DNA of 64,000 nt from Gloeocapsopsis dulcis (GTDB lineage: Bacteria; Cyanobacteriota; Cyanobacteriia; Cyanobacteriales; Chroococcidiopsidaceae), in NCBI RefSeq assembly GCF_032163395.1, contig NZ_CP119968.1:1721501-1785500 (forward strand), read 5' to 3'. A program made the position numbers and the translations under genes. Position 1 is the stretch's first letter; each line of letters starts with the position of its first letter. The notes beneath the pieces are model-generated. The model was not told the DNA's origin and ran no database searches. It saw only the letters and a program-made list of their open reading frames with translations. Shown one piece after another: positions 18,385 to 26,633 of the stretch.

Positions 18385-20316
18385 ATGTCAAAGATATTGT
18401 GGAAATCACTGCTGCTTAGCCCAGCAATTCTAGGAGCAACGCTAGTTGTATCTTCTACAGCCGTTGCAGTAGAGCAGTCGCAACAAGCTGAACTAAATCA
18501 GCAAGATGCTGCTCAAGCTCCAGTGACAGATTATGTAGTTGCGATCGCAGACAATGCCATTGAGCAAAATACTACGGTAAGTGTTCAGGTAGTAAACCCA
18601 GCTGCCACTCAACCCCAAACAGTAGCAGTCACTCAAGTTAGCCCTGCTCCAATCACTGTAGCGCAAGCAACCACAGCCCCAGTAGCCCCTGCTGCCGCGC
18701 CTGAAGCAACATCGGTTGAATCTTTAGAGCAACTCAACCGCTACAGCAACGAAGGTACAGGCAACAGCAATTCAGTTGCGCAAGTCACCTCTGTTTCTCA
18801 ACTATCTGACGTACAACCGACAGATTGGGCGTTTCAAGCATTACAGTCCTTGGTAGAACGCTACGGAGTTATCGCAGGTTATCCCGATGGAACCTATCGC
18901 GGAAATCGTGCTATGACACGTTATGAGTTTGCGGCTGGTTTGAATGCGGCGTTAGACAGAGTCAACGAACTGATTGCAGCTGGTACTGCTGATATGGTTC
19001 GTCGTGAAGACCTGGCAACTCTTCAGAGATTGCAAGAAGAATTTGCGGCAGAACTCGCAACACTACGCGGTCGCGTAGACGCTTTAGAAGCACAGACAGC
19101 AGAACTTGAAGCAAATCAATTTTCTACTACAACTAAATTAGTTGGTGAAGTAGTTGCAGCAGTTACTGATACATTTGGAGATGACGTTGACGACAACACA
19201 GTACTGCAAAACCGCGTCCGTTTAGACTTCCAAACCAGTTTTGGTGGTTCTGACGTATTGCATACGCGGCTATCGACAGGTAATGCTCAACCGTTTAGCT
19301 TCAGCGCTTTTAATGGTCCTGTTCCTAATGCAACATTTGAAGGTCAACAAACCTTTAATGTATCGCCAAATTTTGAGAATGACATTTCTCTCGATTGGTT
19401 AGCTTATGACTTCCCCCTATTTGGGCAAGCTAGAGGTTATTTAGCGGCTACTGGTGGTATTCATAGCGACTATGCCGCAACTGCTAACCCCTACTTTGAA
19501 GACTACGACGGTGGTAGAGGTGCGCTATCTACCTTCGCCCAACAAAATCCAATTTATCGAATTGGAGGCGGTGCTGGTGGTGGTTTGACCTTAGGATTCG
19601 GCGGTAGTGGTGTTTTCAGACCAAGCTCTTTAACAGTGGGTTATCTGGCAGATAATGCGAGCGATCCAGGTTTGAGTGCGGGTATTGGTAACGGTGACTA
19701 TGCAGCATTAGCGCAGCTAAACTTTAACCTCGGCGATCGCGTTGCTTTAGCAGCAACTTATGTCCACGGTTATCACACCACTGGTAACGGAATTTATGAT
19801 ATCGGTGGTTCATTTGCTGGTCAATCAGCAGGTCCAGTAGTGGGTACAACCCAAGCAAACCTTGTTGATATCAGTGGCGATGGCTTCGTTGATGGCGTTC
19901 CAGGTTTATTAACTGGACCTACAGTGACCAACTCCTACGGCGTATCGGCTGCACTCCGCTTAACCGATAGAATCTCGCTGAGTGGCTTTGGTACGTATAC
20001 AAATGCTACGCTCCTTGGTCGTGGTGGTGCTGATATCTGGACTTTTGGCGGTGGAGTTGCTTTCCCAGACTTGGGTAAAGAAGGCAACCTCTTAGGCATC
20101 TTCGCTGGTGTAGAACCTACATTAAGAGGTGTTGAGGCTCCTGGCGTAGTCGGTTTTACCCGTGACTATGGTTTACACGTTGAAGGCTTCTATAGATATC
20201 AACTGACAGACAACGTTTCGATTACACCTGGTGTGATTTGGTTAAGTTCTCCAGGTCAAAACGACGCTAACTCAGATGTCATTATCGGTACACTCCGGAC
20301 AACCTTCAACTTCTAG
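18385..20316 (+). CDS. SLH-domain outer-membrane porin (iron uptake/OprB type)
   Basis: A 643-residue cyanobacterial major outer-membrane porin. A signal peptide occupies about residues 1-28 (ends near TAVAVEQ). An Ala/Gln/Thr/Val-rich linker precedes a single SLH domain around 140-195 (TDWAFQALQSLVERYGVIAG, then PDGTYRGNRAMTRYEFAAGL). A coiled coil follows (LATLQRLQEEFAAELATLRG), and the remaining 400 residues are a beta barrel of the OprB-like class ending in LRTTFNF with terminal Phe. The SLH domain anchors such porins to peptidoglycan-linked polymer. Relatives conduct inorganic ions including iron; the cargo cannot be read from sequence. Confidence 0.92.
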   Translation: MSKILWKSLLLSPAILGATLVVSSTAVAVEQSQQAELNQQDAAQAPVTDYVVAIADNAIEQNTTVSVQVVNPAATQPQTVAVTQVSPAPITVAQATTAPVAPAAAPEATSVESLEQLNRYSNEGTGNSNSVAQVTSVSQLSDVQPTDWAFQALQSLVERYGVIAGYPDGTYRGNRAMTRYEFAAGLNAALDRVNELIAAGTADMVRREDLATLQRLQEEFAAELATLRGRVDALEAQTAELEANQFSTTTKLVGEVVAAVTDTFGDDVDDNTVLQNRVRLDFQTSFGGSDVLHTRLSTGNAQPFSFSAFNGPVPNATFEGQQTFNVSPNFENDISLDWLAYDFPLFGQARGYLAATGGIHSDYAATANPYFEDYDGGRGALSTFAQQNPIYRIGGGAGGGLTLGFGGSGVFRPSSLTVGYLADNASDPGLSAGIGNGDYAALAQLNFNLGDRVALAATYVHGYHTTGNGIYDIGGSFAGQSAGPVVGTTQANLVDISGDGFVDGVPGLLTGPTVTNSYGVSAALRLTDRISLSGFGTYTNATLLGRGGADIWTFGGGVAFPDLGKEGNLLGIFAGVEPTLRGVEAPGVVGFTRDYGLHVEGFYRYQLTDNVSITPGVIWLSSPGQNDANSDVIIGTLRTTFNF

Positions 20317-20350
20317 GTTGTTAGTACACTGTTTGAAGTAAATGAAATAC

Positions 20351-20376
20351 GAAACCCGCAATCAGCGGGTTTTTTT
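20351..20376 (+). terminator. Terminator of the SLH porin gene
   Basis: ACCCGC-AATCA-GCGGGT is followed by a run of seven T. It starts 35 bp after the porin stop. Confidence 0.92.
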
Positions 20377-20517
20377 GTCTCGAGCTACTCTGTTGAAGCT
20401 ATTTCATAAAATCCGAAGCATTAAGCTATCTAAAATAACAAACCCCAGTGGAGAACCGGAGTATAATTAAAAGAGAGTAGATAAAAGCCTAATAAACTAT
20501 CACGTTTGATGTAGCCT

Positions 20518-20955
20518 GTGGAAATTTCGTGTAAGACTGAATATGCGCTTCTTGCTCTCTTAGAGCTAGCCACTAATTACGAACTTGGCGAACCATTACA
20601 AATTCGGCAAATTGCTGCCCAACAAGACATCCCAGATCGCTATCTAGAGCAACTGTTAGCAACATTGAGGCGTGGCAGTATAGTAAAAAGCCAAAGAGGA
20701 GCAAAAGGTGGCTATGTCTTGGCACGAGAGCCTTGGAAAATTACCTTGCTAGACATTATATGTTGCTTAGAAGGTCCAGAAACTACTGCTTCTGAAGACG
20801 AGGCTCAACCAAAAACAGTAGAGAGTGCTGTTGTTCAAGAAGTCTGGCAAGAATCGCGTCAAGCAGCTCATTCTGTTTTACAAAAATATACACTGCAAAA
20901 CCTCTGCGAGCAGCGAACAGCTAGAAAGCAGTTGAACATTATGTATTACATTTAG
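20518..20955 (+). CDS. Rrf2-family transcriptional regulator
   Basis: A 145-residue Rrf2 winged-helix protein starting at GTG 20518. Typical elements are ISCKTEYALLALLELA at the N-terminus, the recognition helix IPDRYLEQLLATLRRGSIVKS and the wing RGAKGGYVLAREP. The three clustered cysteines that hold the Fe-S cluster in IscR are absent: the cysteines are C5, an adjacent pair in the DIICCLEG segment, and one near the C-terminus. It therefore resembles cluster-less members such as CymR. It lies 187 bp upstream of cysteine synthase on the same strand. Confidence 0.9.
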   Translation: MEISCKTEYALLALLELATNYELGEPLQIRQIAAQQDIPDRYLEQLLATLRRGSIVKSQRGAKGGYVLAREPWKITLLDIICCLEGPETTASEDEAQPKTVESAVVQEVWQESRQAAHSVLQKYTLQNLCEQRTARKQLNIMYYI

Positions 20956-20969
20956 GGGCGATTCGGAAG

Positions 20970-21050
20970 TTTTGAGTTTTGAGTTTTGAGTTTTGAATTA
21001 AAACTTCTTCAATTCAAAATTTGACACTTATAATTCAGAACTGAAACGAA
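20970..21050. repeat. Heptanucleotide repeat TTTTGAG x4 and associated dispersed repeat
   Basis: TTTTGAG occurs three times in tandem plus a TTTTGAA unit at 20970-20997, followed by an AATTCAAAATT stretch. Similar blocks, a TGAGTT-rich part then TTCAAAA, lie after pheA (43606-43695) and after gltB (58368-58430). Confidence 0.8.
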
Positions 21051-21142
21051 GCAGTGAGTAGTGATAGCAATTTCTGCTTGGCTGCCTTATCTTTATCCAC
21101 TTTTTTACATCTTTTTCATCCAGATTCCTCTTAACTAAAACT

Positions 21143-22105
21143 ATGCGTATTGCTCACAATATTACGGAATTAATCGGTCGCACACCTTTAGTACAACTTA
21201 ATCGCATTCCCCAAGCCGAGGAGTGTGTAGCGCGGATAGTCGTGAAGCTAGAAAGTATGAATCCCTCTGCCTCGGTCAAGGATCGTATTGGTTTTAGCAT
21301 GATCAAAGCTGCAGAAGAAGAGAAATTGATTACCCCTAGAAAGACAATTTTAGTAGAGCCAACCTCAGGCAATACAGGAATCGCCTTAGCAATGGCAGCA
21401 GCAGCTAAGGGATATCGCTTAATTTTAACAATGCCAGAAACAATGAGTGCTGAACGGCGGGCAATGCTGCGGGCTTATGGTGCAGAATTAGAACTCACAC
21501 CAGGAATTGAAGGGATGAGTGGGGCGATTCGACGGGCACAGTTAATTGTGGATAATACTCCACACGCCTACATGTTGCAACAGTTCCGCAATCCTGCGAA
21601 TGCTCAAATTCATCGAGAAACAACAGCAGAAGAACTCTGGGAAGACACCGACGGGCAAATTGATTTTATGGTCGCCGGTGTAGGAACTGGTGGCACAATT
21701 ACTGGTGTTGCTGAAGTGATCAAAGCTCGCAAACCAAGTTTTAAGACGATCGCTGTTGAACCAACAAATAGCCCAGTCCTCTCTGGCGGAAAACCAGGAC
21801 CACACAAAATTCAAGGAATTGGCGCAGGATTTATTCCTCAAGTCTTGCGCGTAGATATGATTGACGAAGTAATAACAGTAACCGACGATGAAGCGATCTC
21901 TTACGCACGTCGGTTAGCACGTGAAGAAGGGTTACTTTCAGGAATTTCTAGTGGCGCTGCTTTGTGTGCTGCAATTCGAGTAGGACAGCGCCCAGAAAGT
22001 AAAGGAAAACTGATTGTCATGATCCAACCTAGCTTTGGCGAACGATACTTGAGTACACCATTGTTTCAAGATTTAGAGTCAAAATTCCCTGCTACCGTTA
22101 GTTAA
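21143..22105 (+). CDS. cysK: Cysteine synthase (O-acetylserine sulfhydrylase), PLP-dependent
   Basis: The enzyme makes cysteine from O-acetylserine and sulfide. In 320 residues the PLP lysine is K46 in SASVKDRIG, the substrate/phosphate loops are EPTSGNTG (72-79) and GTGGTITG (181-188), and GISSGAA near the C-terminus binds the pyridine ring. [11 protein letters not shown] opens the fold. Length fits CysK; CysM cannot be fully excluded by eye. It follows the Rrf2 gene and is 16 bp ahead of a J-domain gene, so these may be cotranscribed. Confidence 0.93.
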   Translation: MRIAHNITELIGRTPLVQLNRIPQAEECVARIVVKLESMNPSASVKDRIGFSMIKAAEEEKLITPRKTILVEPTSGNTGIALAMAAAAKGYRLILTMPETMSAERRAMLRAYGAELELTPGIEGMSGAIRRAQLIVDNTPHAYMLQQFRNPANAQIHRETTAEELWEDTDGQIDFMVAGVGTGGTITGVAEVIKARKPSFKTIAVEPTNSPVLSGGKPGPHKIQGIGAGFIPQVLRVDMIDEVITVTDDEAISYARRLAREEGLLSGISSGAALCAAIRVGQRPESKGKLIVMIQPSFGERYLSTPLFQDLESKFPATVS

Positions 22106-22121
22106 CGCTACAGTAGGTGTT

Positions 22122-22817
22122 ATGGCATCTAATCACTACGACACTTTAGACGTTAATGCAGCAGCTAGCCAAGCGGAGATTAAGCAAGCCTATCGCCGCT
22201 TGGTAAAAAAGTTTCATCCCGACAGTAATCAGGATGTAGATCGCGAGGAAATTATTCGCATTAACGCAGCATATGAAGTTCTGGGAGACACCCAAAAACG
22301 GCACTCGTACGACAAACAACTATCAACTAATCAGTACAGAAAAGAGCGTCGCGAGCGACAACAGCGGACAGCCACCGTTCAAAATCAGTATCGTACCTCA
22401 CGTCAAACAGGAAGAGATGCAGACGAGGAATTAGCACATTGGCTGCACCAAGTTTATCAGCCCGTAAATCGTCTAATTTGTCGAATTCTCAATTCGTTAG
22501 AAGAACAAATTGAACAGCTAGCTGCAGATCCTTTTGATGATGAATTGTTAGAGGCTTTTGAAGATTACTTGCACAACTGTCGTGCCTGGTTAAAACAGGC
22601 GCAACTCACGTTTCGTTCACTCCCCAATCCACCTACTGTTGCTGGAGCGGCTGCGCACTTGTACTATTGTCTCAATCAAGTAGGAGATGGATTAGAAGAG
22701 TTGAGTTACTTCCCCCTCAATTATGACGATCGCTATTTACACATGGGTCAAGAATTATTCCGGATTGCTGCTGGATTGCATTGCGAAGCCCAAGAATCGC
22801 TAGAGGTAATTGCTTAG
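22122..22817 (+). CDS. J-domain (DnaJ-like) co-chaperone
   Basis: A 231-residue protein with an N-terminal J domain (residues about 4-66): YDTLDVNAAASQAEIKQAYR, then the essential HPD in KKFHPDSNQD and YEVLGDTQKRHSYD. There is no Gly/Phe region, zinc finger or DnaJ C-terminal domain. The rest is a charged linker and a helical domain of unknown fold (about 100-231). It should stimulate a DnaK ATPase with a specialised client. It begins 16 bp after cysK on the same strand. Confidence 0.9.
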   Translation: MASNHYDTLDVNAAASQAEIKQAYRRLVKKFHPDSNQDVDREEIIRINAAYEVLGDTQKRHSYDKQLSTNQYRKERRERQQRTATVQNQYRTSRQTGRDADEELAHWLHQVYQPVNRLICRILNSLEEQIEQLAADPFDDELLEAFEDYLHNCRAWLKQAQLTFRSLPNPPTVAGAAAHLYYCLNQVGDGLEELSYFPLNYDDRYLHMGQELFRIAAGLHCEAQESLEVIA

Positions 22818-22845
22818 CGATAGCTAACAGCTAATTGCTAATTGC

Positions 22846-23643
22846 TCAATCAACATAGAGGCGTTGTTGACCATATTGTTGTGCTTTTTGGAGTAAAGAG
22901 GAAAGTTCAGCATCTGGTGGGATTGAAGCAGGTGGAGTCGCAATTTGTCGTAAAAGATACCACGGTAAACCAACCGATTCACGTAAGACCAAGTAAGCTT
23001 TTTGGCGAAAACCCCATACTGCTGGTAAGCGACTTGTACGCGGAATGACTGAGAATCCATAAGCACGAAATTCAATCAGCGATCGCCACATATGAGGAGA
23101 ATCGCTAACTAGTATAATTTGCTGAATATTTCGTTGTTGTAAAATCGTTGCTGAAAAAATCGCATTCTCCTTCGTCGTCATCGAACAATTTTCACCATCA
23201 ACAACTTGTTGTGGAAGGTCTTTTGCTACCAATAAATCGATCAGAGGTAAAGCATCTCCTCTACCACTCACAAAAATAACTGGCGCTCTTTTGGCTTGCC
23301 ATAATTGAGTTGCAATTCTAGCTCGATCCATTCTCAAAGCTCTGCCTCGACCTAAAATAACAATGGCATCAGCAGAAGTTCCAGGATCAGCAGGAAGAAA
23401 CAGTCCATTTACGGCAATGACAGAGATTAAGCCAACAGTAATTAAGCTACACACTACTACAGCTACACTGGGAAATATCAATCTTTGAAACTTGCGCCGC
23501 CAAATACGGGCAATCAGCCAGAGGCTAATCAGTACTACAATAAAGCTTGCCAAGAATAACAAAAGTGGCGATCGCAACTGTTGCCAGCCAAACTCAACAG
23601 GAAACTGCGTAAACTCACGCGGACAGAAACGAGAATCAAACAT
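22846..23643 (-). CDS. YdcF/DUF218 family membrane protein
   Basis: A 265-residue protein with two N-terminal membrane helices (about 27-47 and 56-78) and a DUF218 domain: ADAIVILGRGRALRMDRARI, then PVIFVSGRGDA and the conserved TTKENAIFSATIL, IILVSDSPHMWRS. Relatives such as SanA and ElyC take part in envelope integrity, but the biochemical role is not settled. It is divergent from the PTPS gene, with 102 bp between starts. Confidence 0.87.
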   Translation of the reverse strand: MFDSRFCPREFTQFPVEFGWQQLRSPLLLFLASFIVVLISLWLIARIWRRKFQRLIFPSVAVVVCSLITVGLISVIAVNGLFLPADPGTSADAIVILGRGRALRMDRARIATQLWQAKRAPVIFVSGRGDALPLIDLLVAKDLPQQVVDGENCSMTTKENAIFSATILQQRNIQQIILVSDSPHMWRSLIEFRAYGFSVIPRTSRLPAVWGFRQKAYLVLRESVGLPWYLLRQIATPPASIPPDAELSSLLQKAQQYGQQRLYVD

Positions 23644-23745
23644 CGATTGCAGTTACAACTTAGCGTCAGGTGCAAGGCTTACGCTAATAGTTTATGCTGA
23701 TAGCAGCATCATTCAAAAAACTTTACATTAAAAACTTGTGTACTC

Positions 23746-24615
23746 ATGCAATGCATTGTCAACCGTCGCGCACAGTTTTCAGCTAGCCATAGGTATTGGC
23801 TACCCGAATTAAGTGAGGCAGAAAACACCCAGCGTTTTGGACTTTGCGCACGGACACCAGGACACGGACACAACTACGTTTTATACGTTTCCCTTGCCGG
23901 TGAACTCGATGAATATGGCATGGTACAGAATTTGTCCGAAGTTAAACAGGTGATCAAGCGGGAAGTTACTAGTCAATTAGACTTTTCTTATCTCAATGAT
24001 GTTTGGACAGAATTCCAACAAACATTACCTACCACAGAAAACATTGCCAGAGTAATTTGGCAGCGGCTAGCACCTTACTTACCTTTAGTCCGCATTCAAC
24101 TCTTTGAACATCCAGAACTTTGGGCAGAATATCAAGGAAATGATATGGAAGCTTACTTAACACTTAGTACGCACTTTAGTGCCGCACATCGGCTAGCACG
24201 TCCAGATCTCAGTTACGAAGAAAACTCAGAAATCTATGGTAAGTGCGCTCGTCCTCATGGACATGGACACAATTATCATTTAGAAATCACAGTCAAAGGT
24301 GACATTGACCAGCGTACCGGAATGCTAGTTGATTTAGGAGCATTGCAGCAAATCGTAGACGATTTAGTTGTTGAACCATTGGATCATACCTTCCTCAACA
24401 AAGATATTACCTACTTTGCCGAAGTTGTCCCCACCGCCGAAAACATTGCAGTTTACATTAGTAACCTTTTGCGATCGCCAGTCCAAGAATTAGGAGCTAC
24501 ATTACATAAAGTCAAGCTGATTGAAAGTCCCAATAATTCCTGTGAAATTTACTGCAATCAAACTGCTGAAGGAGTCAGCGATCGGGAATCAGAGGTTAGG
24601 GAACTGGTACATTAG
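23746..24615 (+). CDS. Tandem PTPS/6-carboxytetrahydropterin synthase-like protein
   Basis: The 289 residues contain two PTPS/QueD domains (about 1-130 and 133-280). Domain 2 has a complete active site: zinc ligands H147, H172 and H174, Cys166 in CARPHGHGHNY, and D212-H213 in LDHTFLN. Domain 1 keeps the zinc ligands H15, H40, H42 and C34 in CARTPGHGHNY, but its Asp-His pair reads D78-F79 (LDFSYLN), so the catalytic His is missing. CPH4 synthase activity in the 7-deazaguanine pathway is the common role, and queE at 41088 supports it. A pterin role is possible. The duplication suggests one catalytic and one structural domain. Confidence 0.85.
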   Translation: MQCIVNRRAQFSASHRYWLPELSEAENTQRFGLCARTPGHGHNYVLYVSLAGELDEYGMVQNLSEVKQVIKREVTSQLDFSYLNDVWTEFQQTLPTTENIARVIWQRLAPYLPLVRIQLFEHPELWAEYQGNDMEAYLTLSTHFSAAHRLARPDLSYEENSEIYGKCARPHGHGHNYHLEITVKGDIDQRTGMLVDLGALQQIVDDLVVEPLDHTFLNKDITYFAEVVPTAENIAVYISNLLRSPVQELGATLHKVKLIESPNNSCEIYCNQTAEGVSDRESEVRELVH

Positions 24616-24621
24616 TGCAAA

Positions 24622-24639
24622 AGCCCACCTACGTGGGCT
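24622..24639. terminator. Bidirectional hairpin between convergent genes
   Basis: AGCCCAC-CTAC-GTGGGCT, a perfect 7-bp stem with a 4-base loop, lies between the stops of the PTPS gene and the convergent methyltransferase. A near-copy is at 35800-35819. Confidence 0.8.
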
Positions 24640-24644
24640 GAATT

Positions 24645-25562
24645 TTATGTGATAGGCACTTGTGCTGTAATAGTGCGATGACGAGGAGTGTTGGGCGCGA
24701 TCGCTACATCCTTAAAACCAGCAGCCATTAATGCTTGTTCAATATCTAGGGTAAAATACTCATCGAGATACGGTTCAGTACTTTTCAGCAACGTCAAAAT
24801 ATAGGGAGGCATCTTGGCATAAATTTCTGATTGTGGATTCATATCCATAATTGCCAAATAGCCATTGGGACGAAGCAAGCGCCGTGCTTCTTGGAAAATC
24901 TGCCGCGTTGCTGACTGCGGTAGCTCGTGACACATCAAAAAGATGGAAACTAAGTCAAAAGACTCTGATTTTAGCCCAGTTGATTCTGCTGCTGCGTGAA
25001 CCCAATTCACTTGGGCATTTTGCTGCTGGGCGCGATAGTTAGCCACCGCAAGGAAATAAGGCGATAAATCCAAACCTGTAATCTTGGCTTGTGGGTAAAC
25101 TGCTTGCAGGGCAAACGTACTCATCCCTACACTACAGCCCAAATCAAGAATGTCCTGGGGTTGCGTGATTCGGCTTTTCAAAATTTCATGATACGAAGCG
25201 CGGAGTCGAGAATCACCCTCAGCCCCCGCGTCTGCCCAAATTCCTGCATGGACGGTGTGTGCTGCGACTTCTACTTCTAAAGCCGCATCCCAACTTAAAT
25301 TGCCTTGCTCGTAGGCATGAAACGAACGGTAGTAATAATCAGGATACTTTAAATCAGGGTTTTCAACTTGTGTCAGTTGAGTATCCCAATCAAGCTGTTT
25401 TAAGTCCTGTACTTGCTTCGTCCAAGGAACACCAATTTTTTCTGCACGTTTGATCATCATTTGCCGTGCTTGGTGCTTAGCTAAATTAGCTAACGGCTTA
25501 ATTGCTAGTACTCCATTCACTAAACGAGATGCTATTTCTGGAGCAGTATTTGCAGCAATCAT
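24645..25562 (-). CDS. Class I SAM-dependent methyltransferase
   Basis: A 305-residue protein with a Rossmann methyltransferase domain in the second half: motif I ILDLGCSVGMSTFAL (about 138-152), KITGLDLSPYFL with the acidic residue for SAM ribose, VHAAAESTGLKSESFDLVSIF and RRLLRPNGYLAIMDMNP. The N-terminal 130 residues are helical and not part of the core fold, perhaps substrate binding. The substrate is unknown. It is transcribed away from mscL with a 29-bp gap behind it, so it may share the mscL transcript. Confidence 0.87.
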   Translation of the reverse strand: MIAANTAPEIASRLVNGVLAIKPLANLAKHQARQMMIKRAEKIGVPWTKQVQDLKQLDWDTQLTQVENPDLKYPDYYYRSFHAYEQGNLSWDAALEVEVAAHTVHAGIWADAGAEGDSRLRASYHEILKSRITQPQDILDLGCSVGMSTFALQAVYPQAKITGLDLSPYFLAVANYRAQQQNAQVNWVHAAAESTGLKSESFDLVSIFLMCHELPQSATRQIFQEARRLLRPNGYLAIMDMNPQSEIYAKMPPYILTLLKSTEPYLDEYFTLDIEQALMAAGFKDVAIAPNTPRHRTITAQVPIT

Positions 25563-25591
25563 ATGTAAATACTAAAAATCTGATGTCTTCT

Positions 25592-26059
25592 TTAGCTTAT
25601 TATCGGGCTTTGTGGTGACAATTCTGAAGTACAAGCAGGACAACGAGACGCAGCAATATGTATTTTAGTTAAACAATAAGGACACTCTTGTTCTGTAGGT
25701 TCTGGTGGCGCCAGTTCTTCTTGGCGTTTGAATCGAGCTAAGGCACGAATAGCTGCATACAGTGCCAGCGCAATAATAATAAAATCAACGACTGAGCCTA
25801 AAAAACTGCCGATTCTTATGCCATTATTTGGACTGGTATTAATGACTAACTCCCGCCAATCTCCTGCTGGAATCAGCGGATTAACTAATGGCATGACGAT
25901 ATCTTGCGCAAACGAGGTAACAATGTTGCCAAATGCGCCACCAATAATCACTGCGATCGCCAGTTCAACGACATTTCCCTTGAGCGCAAAATCCCGAAAG
26001 TCTCTAAAAAAACCCGTTACTGCTCTACGATTCCGTCCAATAGTTCGTCCTACTGCCAT
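25592..26059 (-). CDS. mscL: Large-conductance mechanosensitive channel with C-terminal zinc ribbon
   Basis: MscL relieves turgor under hypo-osmotic shock. In 155 residues the N-terminal amphipathic helix and TM1 contain DFRDFALKGNVVELAIAVIIGGAFG, slightly over the motif and given here in outline only as FALKGNVVELAIAV and GGAFGNIV. TM2 is VDFIIIALALYAAI (about 91-104). Instead of a simple helical bundle end, residues 126-143 have C126-x2-C129-x10-C140-x2-C143, a zinc-ribbon pattern. The 155-residue length is about 20 residues over typical MscL. Gating partners are not evident from neighbours. Confidence 0.93.
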   Translation of the reverse strand: MAVGRTIGRNRRAVTGFFRDFRDFALKGNVVELAIAVIIGGAFGNIVTSFAQDIVMPLVNPLIPAGDWRELVINTSPNNGIRIGSFLGSVVDFIIIALALYAAIRALARFKRQEELAPPEPTEQECPYCLTKIHIAASRCPACTSELSPQSPIIS

Positions 26060-26633
26060 AACTGTAGTTTTTTGCTAAATAAAAGAGTAAACGCATTTTA
26101 TAATATCTAATTGGTTAAATTACATAAATAAATTATTAAAAATAATATTACTTTCCTCGCTATTTAATTAGCGAGAAAGCCATTAACTACTTTTCTGTAA
26201 TTGTCAGAGAAGTTACACACTTCTTAATTTATTAAAGGAAAATAGAAAGCCAAAGCATTTTTATTTCAATAAGAGCGGATATATCTGTTTTTATCTAACT
26301 AAAATTTATTGTTTTTTGACGTGTTACCACTGAACTTACACAGTGTTAGTAGATTAACCAAATTAAATATGAGACCTAGGATAGGCATCTTGCCTGTCCA
26401 CTGCCCACATTAGCAATGATGTTGAGTATAATTTCACACAATTAATACCGAGTTATATATGCTTTGGTGGAATCTACATGATTCACGTCAGAAAAGTTTG
26501 TTATTAATCGGCTTCTGAAGACAATCTAAAATAGTAGAAATACTAACTACAAATAACTAATAGCGTTATTCTGTAGAAATATAGCCTGGTTAGTTACCAG
26601 TAGTAACTTCTAGTTTTAAGGATAAAATTATCA
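26060..26633. other. Intergenic region with TAGGCA hairpin repeat
   Basis: 574 bp upstream of the aminopeptidase and of mscL. The palindrome at 26379-26399 (GGATAGGCA-TCT-TGCCTGTCC) shares its core with 1511-1525. No gene or recognisable RNA. Confidence 0.55.
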
